In this document: piece by piece, positions 8,156 through 16,084 of the stretch
How the letters are laid out: each line of letters begins with the position of its first letter
How positions within the stretch are numbered: position 1 is the stretch's first letter
Source: Osedax symbiont Rs1
GTDB lineage: Bacteria > Pseudomonadota > Gammaproteobacteria > Pseudomonadales > Balneatricaceae
DNA length: 36,564 nt
NCBI GenBank assembly: GCA_000416275.1
Contig: ASZJ01000135.1
Coordinates: forward strand, 1 to 36,564
Direction of reading: 5' to 3'
Notes under the pieces: generated by a model
Seen by the model: the letters and a program-made list of their open reading frames with translations, nothing else
What the model was told of the DNA's origin: nothing
Database searches by the model: none
Made by a program: the position numbers and the translations under genes

Positions 8156-9445
8156 TCAGCTCTCACGAAATAGGTTTTTACTAAAGCTAATCGGGGTTTT
8201 TACCCCCTGCAAGTTTAAGTAACACTCCCTTGGCGCGGTCTGTGCAATGACTTTTCCGGATTTAATCACGTACAATCTCTCTGGTCGCAATTGCAAAGCT
8301 TCGACAGCACTGGTGGCTTCCAAGATAACTAAGTCAGCATTACATCCAACTTCTAAGCCATAATTTTCCAGCTGCATCACTTTAGCTGCGTTGTCGGTGA
8401 CCGCCTGATATGCTTGCTGCATCTGTTGCAAGCCAGTCATTTGTGCGACATGTAAACCCATATGCGCCACATCTAGCATATCGTGGGTACCAAAGCTGTA
8501 CCAAGGATCCATGACGCAGTCATGCCCAAAAGCAACATTGATGCCCTGGTCTAGCATTTCAGGAACTCGGGTCATGCCGCGACGCTTTGGATAGGTATCA
8601 CTACGCCCCTGCAAGGTAATGTTGATCAGCGGATTGGCGACGACGTGCACTTGCGCCTCTTTGATTAGCGGCAGCAGTTTAGAGACGTAGTAATTATCCA
8701 TTGAATGCATTGAGGTTAAATGCGAACCTGTGACTCGTCCATGCAACCCCTGCCGCTGAGTTTCATAGGCGAGCGTCTCAATATGACGAGACATCGGATC
8801 GTCACTTTCATCGCAGTGCATATCTACCAATAGCCCCCGTGCACTCGCTATTTCACAAAGCTGGCGGATAGACTCAGCTCCGGCGGCCATAGTTCGCTCA
8901 AAATGCGGTATGCCACCGACCACGTCAACTCCTTTATCCAATGCACGATGCAGATTTTGCCGACTATTTTTATAGCGTAGAAAACCATCTTGAGGAAAGG
9001 CGACTAACTGCAATTCAATATAGTCTTTCATCTCCTCTTTTACTTCTAACAAGGCCTCTACGGCAAGTAGACGATCATCGCTAATATCCACATGCGAGCG
9101 AATGGCCAAGGTGCCTCGAGCGATCGACCACTGACACAATTCCAGCGCCCTTTTTTTGATACAGTCGACGGTTAGGCTAGGTTTTAGCTCTCCCCAGAGA
9201 GCTATCCCCTCTAACAGTGTGCCACTTTGATTGAGTCTGGGCTGCCCTAGAGATAAAGCCGAATCCATATGAAAATGACTGTCGACAAAAGGCGCGCTGG
9301 CCAGCTGCCCATGGCCTTCAATATAGATGGCTGCCTTGATATTTAAGTGCTTACCTAGTGCAGCTATCTTGCCATCTAAAATTGCGATATCTACCTGCTG
9401 TTCGCCGTTAGCTAAGTTGACATTTTTAATTAATAAGTCGTGCAT
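8156..9445 (-). CDS. codA: CodA-type cytosine deaminase; Asp314 equivalent replaced by Cys
   Basis: 429-residue cytoplasmic amidohydrolase, closely resembling E. coli CodA (427) throughout. Conserved features are His57 and His59 (DSHFHMD), NQSGTLLEGI (72-81), FPQDG (150-154), IPHFE (179-183), HCDE (210-213, proton-relay Glu213), His242 (GSHLTSMH), LQGRSDTYPKRRG (278-290) and GHDCVMDPWY with metal ligand Asp309. E. coli reads GHDDVFDPWY there: its Asp314 is Cys310 here. Relaxation at that position characterises CodA homologues that accept 5-methylcytosine. Cytosine deaminases can also act as creatinine deaminases. I chose ATG 9445 over 9472 because AGGA lies about 7 bases upstream and the length fits. 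The gene stands alone; no codB is adjacent. Confidence 0.9.
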   Translation of the reverse strand: MHDLLIKNVNLANGEQQVDIAILDGKIAALGKHLNIKAAIYIEGHGQLASAPFVDSHFHMDSALSLGQPRLNQSGTLLEGIALWGELKPSLTVDCIKKRALELCQWSIARGTLAIRSHVDISDDRLLAVEALLEVKEEMKDYIELQLVAFPQDGFLRYKNSRQNLHRALDKGVDVVGGIPHFERTMAAGAESIRQLCEIASARGLLVDMHCDESDDPMSRHIETLAYETQRQGLHGRVTGSHLTSMHSMDNYYVSKLLPLIKEAQVHVVANPLINITLQGRSDTYPKRRGMTRVPEMLDQGINVAFGHDCVMDPWYSFGTHDMLDVAHMGLHVAQMTGLQQMQQAYQAVTDNAAKVMQLENYGLEVGCNADLVILEATSAVEALQLRPERLYVIKSGKVIAQTAPRECYLNLQGVKTPISFSKNLFRES

Positions 9446-9594
9446 AATGATTCCTATAAAGCGGCTGTGCATTAAAGCTTATTTTTTAAAAATAATAGCG
9501 GACATCTATGTGCACATTAATGATTAGAGCTAGCGGATGCCCCCCCTACAATATCTATATAGTTGTGCTGTGTGCCGCGAGCTAAAAAATCATA

Positions 9595-9679
9595 CCTGGA
9601 TCCGTGACTTCAAATTTGAACCCAGAAAGTAAATACAGAGTGTAAGATATTGGTTTTACAGTGGAGTCGCTAATTCAGG
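9595..9679 (+). mobile_element. MITE-like element, family A, copy 5 (internally deleted)
   Basis: 85 bp. The left end is CCTGGATCCGTGACTTCAAA, followed by CAGAGTGTAAGATATTGG and TTTTACAGTGG, then directly a right end ATTCAGG. The centre and most of the right half are missing. It lies in the region upstream of the CodA-like gene. Confidence 0.7.
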
Positions 9680-9767
9680 TTACAGCCATCCTTTTGATAT
9701 TTATATTATGAATATACTTTCAAACAACAAGCTTATATAAGTGGACAGAGGATAGAGGATAGAGAGC

Positions 9768-9863
9768 GCTGATCACGCAATAGAATACATTTATAACCCG
9801 GCCACCGGCGAGAAAATTGGCCTGCTACCGACACTTGGCGCCAGTGCCAAAGCTGCTCAATAA
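9768..9863 (+). pseudogene. Relic resembling an aldehyde dehydrogenase N-terminus
   Basis: The frame reads A-D-H-A-I-E-Y-I-Y-N-P-A-T-G-E-K-I-G and then L-L-P-T-L-G-A-S-A-K-A-A-Q before TAA. The NPATGE-x-IG pattern followed by a small residue-rich helix is typical of the start of succinate-semialdehyde and related aldehyde dehydrogenases. There is no start codon and an in-frame stop lies just upstream. Short and tentative. Confidence 0.35.
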
Positions 9864-9880
9864 TGAGCATCAAACTTATC

Positions 9881-9991
9881 TCACTTTCCAGTGCGAACAA
9901 TAATCAACCCCAGACTTAGGATCAATAACGCCAAAAAGGTCACTACTGGCGCCTCGATCCCGCTGGACAAGGAAAACACTTTAAACGAAAG
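9881..9991 (-). pseudogene. Relic encoding a C-terminal membrane anchor
   Basis: A frame with no start codon encodes LSFKVFSLSSGIEAPVVTFL, then ALLILSLGLIIVRTGK and a stop: a short hydrophobic helix ending in basic residues. This resembles a sorting-type tail (short motif, helix, Arg/Lys) or the end of a membrane protein. In-frame TAA lies immediately upstream. It is downstream of the outer-membrane efflux gene on the same strand. Tentative. Confidence 0.3.
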
Positions 9992-10015
9992 TTATTGTGA
10001 ATTCCATTAAGTTTT

Positions 10016-11413
10016 TTAATTACTTTGCCAATCGCCGCCTAAGGCCATATATAAATTAATTCGCTGCTCGAGTTGGCTGCGTTGAATCGCCAGCAGATTA
10101 CTTTTGGCAGCGATCGCCTGCTGTTGAATCAGCAGCTTGTCCAGCAGCCCGCTCTCACCTTCGTTATAGAGTACCGCAGCCACCCGATAAGCTTTATCAC
10201 TCTGCTCTTGCACTTCTGTTAGCGCCTCTTCACGCGCCGCTAACACTCGCCCTTGATCTAAATTATTTTCCACTTCAGCAAAGGCTGTTAGCGCTTTTTG
10301 TGCGTAATTTGCCACGGCGGACTTCTGCTCTACGGTGGCGATTTCAACATCAATTTCACCCCTGCCACCATCAAATAGTGGTACCAATAGGTTTCCAGCT
10401 AACTGCCAGGCAACATTACTCGGGCTGAGTACATTAGCCAGTGAGCTAGAGGACCCGGAGAGAGTACTGGTTAACGAAAAGCTCGGTAAGCGCGCTGCTT
10501 TGGCAGCGTCTGTAGCATTAAAAGCTGCCGCTATGCTGCGCTCTGCCGAGATAAGATCAGGCCGGCGCTCCAATATTTCTGAGGGAATTCCCGCTGGCGG
10601 TGGCGGTGGTAATTTAGGCAGTTTCTTAGCGATATCTAGTGTGGCACTTGGGTATCGTCCCAAGAGCACTTCCAGTGCTCGAATCGCCTCTCTCTGCGCC
10701 CCATCAATCGTGATAAGTTGCTCTTTAGCAGATGCCACCTCTGCGCGATTGAGCGCAATATCTTGGGCGGACGACATGCCATTATCAAACTTAACCTGAG
10801 TAATACGACGCCCTTGCTCCAGTAAATCTAAGTTAGTGCGGGTGATGTCCGCCTGTAGCTTTGCCTCTATTACTTTGAAATAGGTTTTGGCAATATTGGC
10901 ACTGAGTGAGTGCTGGGCATAAATATAGTCTGCTTCAGCCGCTTGTGCACTAGCCTGCGCCCCACTGACTCCCGCTTGCAGTCGCCCCCAAACATCAGCT
11001 TCCCAGCTGACTTTTAAACCGACTGTCACCTGAGAGCTCGAACCACCACCATTGGCGCTGCCGGTTTGTGCTCTACCTATAGACAAGTCGGCACTGGGCT
11101 TTAGCGCCGAGCCCGACTTTTCTGCCAACAGCCAGGCTCGATCCATATTACCAGCTGCCACTTGCAAATTGATGTTGTTTTTCTTGCCTTCTGCTATCAG
11201 CTCAAGCATTTGCGGATCGTTAAAAGCTGCTAGCCAAGTGCTTTCAAGCTCAACATTTTTTGCAGCTAGCGCCGCCCAGTCAGTGGGTGTCGCTATCGAC
11301 TCCTGAACAGCCTTTTCAATCGCCTTTTCACGGGTGGCGGTATTCATCGGTGTCGCACAGGCGCCCAATAGTAAGAGCACTGTAGAAACACTGCTAATTT
11401 TTATCATTTTCAT
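10016..11413 (-). CDS. NodT-family outer-membrane efflux lipoprotein (OprM-like)
   Basis: 465 residues. Outer-membrane/periplasmic channel of a tripartite RND pump. Signal peptide with lipobox LLGAC gives lipidated Cys19. The body carries duplicated TolC-type motifs: WLAAFNDPQMLELI (about 60-73), then ISWEADVWGRLQ-like KVSWEADVWGRLQAG near 131, and ERRPDLISAERSIAAAFNAT near 285. Start ATG 11413 overlaps the stop of the pump gene by 4 bases (ATGA), so translation is coupled. Last gene of the three-gene efflux operon. Substrates cannot be predicted. Confidence 0.92.
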   Translation of the reverse strand: MKMIKISSVSTVLLLLGACATPMNTATREKAIEKAVQESIATPTDWAALAAKNVELESTWLAAFNDPQMLELIAEGKKNNINLQVAAGNMDRAWLLAEKSGSALKPSADLSIGRAQTGSANGGGSSSQVTVGLKVSWEADVWGRLQAGVSGAQASAQAAEADYIYAQHSLSANIAKTYFKVIEAKLQADITRTNLDLLEQGRRITQVKFDNGMSSAQDIALNRAEVASAKEQLITIDGAQREAIRALEVLLGRYPSATLDIAKKLPKLPPPPPAGIPSEILERRPDLISAERSIAAAFNATDAAKAARLPSFSLTSTLSGSSSSLANVLSPSNVAWQLAGNLLVPLFDGGRGEIDVEIATVEQKSAVANYAQKALTAFAEVENNLDQGRVLAAREEALTEVQEQSDKAYRVAAVLYNEGESGLLDKLLIQQQAIAAKSNLLAIQRSQLEQRINLYMALGGDWQSN

Positions 11414-14400
11414 TTTGCTACTTCCTTAGCATTCACTTGCATAAATACAGCGTACAGAACAGGCACCAACACTAAAGTTAAGAGTGTGGCGAATAACAGA
11501 CCGAAAATCATTACTACGGCCATCGATTGGAAAAAGGCATCAAAATACAGCGGAATCACACCAAGTACTGTGGTCAAAGTCCCCATCATTACCGGCCGAA
11601 CTCTGCTGGTTGCCGCCTCCACCACCGCATCAAAGCGCGGCAAACCACTGGCTATTTCAACATCCATTTGATCTACCAGCACTATGGCATTTTTAATCAG
11701 CAGACCTGACAGTGAAAGGACTCCTAATATTCCCATAAATTCTAGCGGTATACCGGTCACCACTAAGCCAAATACCACCCCAATAAATAAGCCGGGAACC
11801 ACCAGCCAAATAACCAACGGCTGTCTGATTTTGCCGAATAAAATCACCACCACTAGCACCATCGCCAGCAGTCCCAGCGGAATGGTCGACATTAAATCAT
11901 CCTGTGAATCAGCGGAATTTTTCTCCTCCCCTCCCCACTCTAAAGTATAGCCATTTGGTAATTCTATCGCCGCTATGTCTGCCCGCATCCGCTGCAACAA
12001 CGTCGCTGGCAACTCGTCGGGATAGGGATCGCACTGTGCCTTAATCACCAGTGTGCGGTTTTCACTGCGCACTTGTCCATCGCGCCAAATCGTTCTAAAG
12101 CCATCTGTTACTTGCGCAATAGGTAGCATTTTTCCGGTGGCAGGGCTCAGCACTTGTAAGCTTTTAATATCATTAATCGATGCTGTTGCAGTACCTGGAT
12201 CACGGGCGATTATCGGTATAAGATCAGACCCTTCTCGATAAACCCCCACCTGCTTCCCCGAGTAGTACTGGCTGAGCGAAGCCGCTAAATCTTTTCTGGA
12301 AACACCTGCTCGGCGCCCTTTAGATTGCGAGTAAATGGGCTCGATAATACCCACGGGATCGCGCCAGTTATTCTTTACCGATAAAGTCCGTTCAGCACGC
12401 ATGATATCGGTAGCTTGATTGGCAAGCTGGCGTAAAATTTTCGGATCCTCACCTCTAAACTCAGCTTCAATGGCAGACCCTCCTCCAGGCCCTAGTACAA
12501 AGCGCCAAGCTTTAGCATCTGCATCGGGAAAATTATGCCCGATAAAGGTTTGGATAATGGGTAACATCGAATCGATTTGCTGATAATCGCTGACTTTGAC
12601 TAACAGCTGTCCATAAGCGCTATTTGGTGATTCTCCTGAATAGGTTAGCATGTAGCGAAGCCCCCCTTGACCAATCAAAGTTTGCACATGCTCAACGTGC
12701 TCTAATTGACTAACAAAGGCCTCTATTTGCAAGATGTCTTGTTCAGTGCGCTCAATACGGATGCCCTCTGGCAACCAGTAATCGACCACCAATTGTGGCG
12801 TCGTAGACTTGGGAAAGAAACCCTGAGTCATAAACTGCGTTCCCCAAGCAGCCACGACTAACAAGCCAACCGAACCAGCTATTATCAGCCAGCGAAAATG
12901 CAGCGCCGCGCGCATCATTTTTTTATAGCGGCGTGTAAAAGCGCTCACTTTGCTTTGCTGGATATTATCTTTTGCCTCGGGGAATAATAAGTAGCAACTC
13001 AGCGGAGTGATGGTAATGGCAAAAACCCAACTGAACAATAGCGAAATCATGATGACCCAGAATAGATCCCCGGTATATTCAGCGGTTTCCCCCGGCGCAA
13101 AACCAATCGGAGCAAAGGCTATAATGCCCACTAAGGTGCCGCCTAAAAGCGGCCATTTGGTCTGAGTGACAATCTTTTTTGCAATATCGAGTTTTTTAAT
13201 GCCATTTTGTACACCGACCAAGATCCCCTCGGTAACCACAATCGCGTTATCGACCATCATACCTAGGGCAATAATCAAGGCGCCAAGCGATATACGGTGC
13301 ATCGGGATATTGATAAGTTCCATAGTCAATAGTGTCGCAGCTATGGTCAGCAATAGGATGAAGCCAATCACTAGTGCCGATTTAAGCCCCATAAAAATAA
13401 ACAAGGTGAGAATAACGATCGCCAGCGCTACCAGTACATTGACAAAAAAATCATCGACCGACGCTTTGACAATTTCACCCTGATTGTAATAGGTAGAGAC
13501 TTTCATCCCCAGCGGTCTGCGACTTTCTGCGGCTTTAATCTTTTCTGTGATCGCCGTCCCTATCTCGACCACATTGCCACCGGTAATACTCGACACTCCA
13601 AGCGCTATAGCGAATTCTCCATCGTAGCGAATAATTTGTTGCACCGGTGTTTTATAGCCGCGATAAACTTTGGCGATATCGCCAAGATAAGTTATTTTTC
13701 CAGTCGAGGAAGTAGATACTAACAAGCTTTTAATCGAATCAATGGTATCGATTGCCCCGGTGGGGTCGATACTTAACCGCAAATCACCAACATTCACTTT
13801 GCCTGCTGAAAGCACCGTATTCTGCTGACTGAGAATATCATACAGCGCCGATATTGAGCTGCCTAACGCCGCCGATTGCTCGCGACTCATCTCCACAAAA
13901 ATTTGCTCTTGTTGCTCTCCCGCCAACACTACTTTGCCGACATTCTCAACTTGTAAAATTTCTTTTTGCAAAGCTTTTGCATAACTACGCAGCTCTGCTG
14001 GACTGTAATCATCGCCGGTAATGAAGTATGACCAACCGTATACGTCACCAAAATCATCATTGACTATTGGCGTGCTGGCACCTTCTGGCAAAGAGGACTC
14101 GGCGTCTATAATTTTGTTGCGCAACTTGGCCCAAACATTCTGTAACGCCGCTTTGTCTTTGGAAAATTCGAATTTAATATCAACGGTTATTTCAGACATA
14201 CCCGCAGTGGACTTAGAACTTATTTTTTTAACTTCCTGCAGTTCCTGTAAAGCTGTTTCCAGTGGCGAGGATACTTCTTCGGACACTTCATTGGGGCTTG
14301 CCCCAGGATAAGAGGTAAAGATCAAAGCGGTTCTGATGGTAAATTCAGGGTCTTCAAAACGGGACATTGTCTCGTAAGCATTCCATCCGCCGAACAGGCT

Positions 14401-14460
14401 AATAAGGATGACGATGCCACTTAAAATCCTATTTTTAATGGAAAATTCTGCAATATTCAT
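11410..14460 (-). CDS. RND efflux pump inner-membrane permease
   Basis: 1016 residues, AcrB/HAE superfamily, with two repeats of one membrane helix, a large periplasmic loop and further helices. The N-terminus shows FEDPEFTIRTALIFTSYPGA followed by SPNEVSEEVSSPLE, typical of the family. The proton-relay segment reads GMMVDNAIVV with Asp404-Asn405, where AcrB has Asp407-Asp408; Asp-Asn is usual in the subfamily this protein resembles. The second half carries GLLIKNAIVLVDQMD with the conserved Lys. AGGAA precedes ATG. The gene follows the membrane-fusion gene by 49 bases and overlaps the outer-membrane gene by 4. Exports lipophilic compounds or drugs by proton antiport; specificity unknown. Confidence 0.93.
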   Translation of the reverse strand: MNIAEFSIKNRILSGIVILISLFGGWNAYETMSRFEDPEFTIRTALIFTSYPGASPNEVSEEVSSPLETALQELQEVKKISSKSTAGMSEITVDIKFEFSKDKAALQNVWAKLRNKIIDAESSLPEGASTPIVNDDFGDVYGWSYFITGDDYSPAELRSYAKALQKEILQVENVGKVVLAGEQQEQIFVEMSREQSAALGSSISALYDILSQQNTVLSAGKVNVGDLRLSIDPTGAIDTIDSIKSLLVSTSSTGKITYLGDIAKVYRGYKTPVQQIIRYDGEFAIALGVSSITGGNVVEIGTAITEKIKAAESRRPLGMKVSTYYNQGEIVKASVDDFFVNVLVALAIVILTLFIFMGLKSALVIGFILLLTIAATLLTMELINIPMHRISLGALIIALGMMVDNAIVVTEGILVGVQNGIKKLDIAKKIVTQTKWPLLGGTLVGIIAFAPIGFAPGETAEYTGDLFWVIMISLLFSWVFAITITPLSCYLLFPEAKDNIQQSKVSAFTRRYKKMMRAALHFRWLIIAGSVGLLVVAAWGTQFMTQGFFPKSTTPQLVVDYWLPEGIRIERTEQDILQIEAFVSQLEHVEHVQTLIGQGGLRYMLTYSGESPNSAYGQLLVKVSDYQQIDSMLPIIQTFIGHNFPDADAKAWRFVLGPGGGSAIEAEFRGEDPKILRQLANQATDIMRAERTLSVKNNWRDPVGIIEPIYSQSKGRRAGVSRKDLAASLSQYYSGKQVGVYREGSDLIPIIARDPGTATASINDIKSLQVLSPATGKMLPIAQVTDGFRTIWRDGQVRSENRTLVIKAQCDPYPDELPATLLQRMRADIAAIELPNGYTLEWGGEEKNSADSQDDLMSTIPLGLLAMVLVVVILFGKIRQPLVIWLVVPGLFIGVVFGLVVTGIPLEFMGILGVLSLSGLLIKNAIVLVDQMDVEIASGLPRFDAVVEAATSRVRPVMMGTLTTVLGVIPLYFDAFFQSMAVVMIFGLLFATLLTLVLVPVLYAVFMQVNAKEVAK

Positions 14461-14509
14461 GCTCTATTCCTATCTAAGCTGATGCTGTTTAAACGCCAAA
14501 AAACTATTG

Positions 14510-15577
14510 CTACTTGCTCCATTTAGACACCTTCATACCTTCAGCAAGTAAAGCGACACCGGCCTCTACTATGACATCACCAACCTGTAGCCCACTGTCA
14601 ACCGCTGCGCGCTCGCCCACATCAGCTTCAATAGTGATATCCCTTCTAGCAACCTGCATAGTGTTTTTGTCTAGCACCCAAACATATTTTTGCTCACCAT
14701 CTACGGCAATCGAAGTTAACGGAATTAAAATTTTATTGTTAATCGCTGGCTTACTGGGATCTTTCAGCCACACCACTGCATTCATACCCGGCAATATATT
14801 TAAATCCTCCGGCTTATCAAAAGCAAAAGTCACCGCATAGGTTTGCGATGCAGCATCTGCTTCCAATGCCGCCTCTTTAAATCTAATTGAAATTTTTCGA
14901 TCGGGGGCAACATTCAATATTAGATATGATTCTCTGCTCTGCTCTTTCTTCCCTTTAACCCTCGCCACTATACTTGAGGGAAGATTAAAAACAGCCTCTA
15001 AGCCCGCCTTGCCAAGGAGTGTGATGGCCGGCTTTCCCGCTTGAATAATTTGCTGTTTCTCAATGGAAATTTTAGCGATGGCGCCAGCAAAAGGAGCGAT
15101 GAGAACCGCATCTTGTAAGGCCTTTTGCGCTGTTTCAAGTTCGGATTTATTCACTTCTCGCTTAGATTTTCGCTCACCAAGTTTACTCTGAGATATGGCA
15201 TTTTGTTTTATAAGACGCAGAGCACGTTGATATTCATTATTGGCATTTTTATATTGAGCTTGTGCCGATGCCACTTTCGCTTTTAAGTCACGTTGATCTA
15301 AAGTGGCCAGCACCTCACCTTTGACAACTCTCTGTGCCTCTAAAACGTTAAGTTCATTTAGCATTCCACCCACTTCAAAACTCAATACTGACAGCTGACG
15401 TGATTGCACCACCGCCGGATAATTTAAAAAATCATGCGCATTCTTAAGACGAATTTCTAACAGTTTTGCCGGCCGTGGCAGTACCTCTGCATTTTTGTCG
15501 ACGACAGAAGTGCCTGAATCACAAGCGACAAGTAGCAGAGAAGCTAAGGTAGCTGAAACGAGTGTTTTAATGTGCAT
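14510..15577 (-). CDS. RND efflux membrane-fusion (periplasmic adaptor) lipoprotein
   Basis: 355 residues, HlyD/AcrA family adaptor linking the RND pump to the outer-membrane channel. Signal peptide with lipobox LLVAC gives lipidated Cys19. Lipoyl/barrel-sandwich halves flank a coiled-coil hairpin (about 95-150): VKGEVLATLDQRDLKAKVAS before and DAVLIAPFAGAIAKISIEKQ after. Beta-barrel and membrane-proximal domains follow, ending in GLQVGDVIVEAGVALLAEGM. First gene of the operon. ATG has AGGA about 8 bases upstream. No regulator gene is next to it. Confidence 0.92.
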   Translation of the reverse strand: MHIKTLVSATLASLLLVACDSGTSVVDKNAEVLPRPAKLLEIRLKNAHDFLNYPAVVQSRQLSVLSFEVGGMLNELNVLEAQRVVKGEVLATLDQRDLKAKVASAQAQYKNANNEYQRALRLIKQNAISQSKLGERKSKREVNKSELETAQKALQDAVLIAPFAGAIAKISIEKQQIIQAGKPAITLLGKAGLEAVFNLPSSIVARVKGKKEQSRESYLILNVAPDRKISIRFKEAALEADAASQTYAVTFAFDKPEDLNILPGMNAVVWLKDPSKPAINNKILIPLTSIAVDGEQKYVWVLDKNTMQVARRDITIEADVGERAAVDSGLQVGDVIVEAGVALLAEGMKVSKWSK

Positions 15578-15666
15578 TGGTTTTTCCTACTGATACTATG
15601 GGTGGGTTTTATTAATCGTGATATTTATCATTACGTTATCGGAAATTTTATTTTTTTGATTTTACT

Positions 15667-15672
15667 AGTATA
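15667..15672 (-). promoter_or_regulatory. Possible extended -10 promoter for the efflux operon
   Basis: On the minus strand TGTGTATACT provides an extended -10 (TG-N-TATACT) about 90 bases upstream of the adaptor gene start. No good -35 is seen. Weak evidence by pattern only. The rest of 15578-15905 is AT-rich with no gene. Confidence 0.25.
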
Positions 15673-15905
15673 CACAGGTTAGAAGTTCACTACTGATTTG
15701 CAGCCTTGTTATGACAGAATTAGCCACTCTCCTACTCACAGTCTAATCTTGAATAGACTCCAATCAAAATTAAGCACTTTTTATATAACACTAAAATACG
15801 ATATTTATATTTAATTCATTTTTATAATTTTTGCAGTAATCTTCATCCATCTTTAACTAAGAAATTTCTAAACAAGTCGCAACCCCAGCCGGTGTCTGTG
15901 ATTAA

Positions 15906-16064
15906 CCTTAATCAGTGATTTCACTGCACCACATAGCACAAGCTCTTGATTTCACAACGGTTAAAAAACACTCACTGAACCTCCGGGTGCAGCTAAGATT
16001 GTTCAATTCCACCGTAGAACCAATATTTTACACTCTGTTTGCACTTTGAAATCGCAGATTTAGG
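15906..16064 (-). mobile_element. MITE-like element, family A, copy 6 (full length, diverged)
   Basis: 159 bp, inverted orientation. It begins CCTTAATCAGTGATTTCACT and ends AATCGCAGATTTAGG, with the conserved core GGTGCAGCTAAGATTGTTCA and CCGTAGAACCAATATTTTAC. Flanking TTAA occurs on both sides, a possible target duplication. More diverged ends suggest an older insertion than copies 1 and 7. It ends 20 bases from the SLC13 gene's stop. Confidence 0.8.
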
Positions 16065-16084
16065 TTAAAAACATATGTCGACAG

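Noticed and set aside
8040-8222. 60-residue plus-strand frame
   Set aside because: It consists of MITE-like copy 4 plus antisense of the CodA-like gene end; the shared peptide with the 3.8-kb copy reflects the repeat, not a protein family.
11052-14311. Several plus-strand open frames opposite the efflux operon
   Set aside because: They are antisense shadows of well-supported minus-strand genes, without family motifs or ribosome-binding sites.
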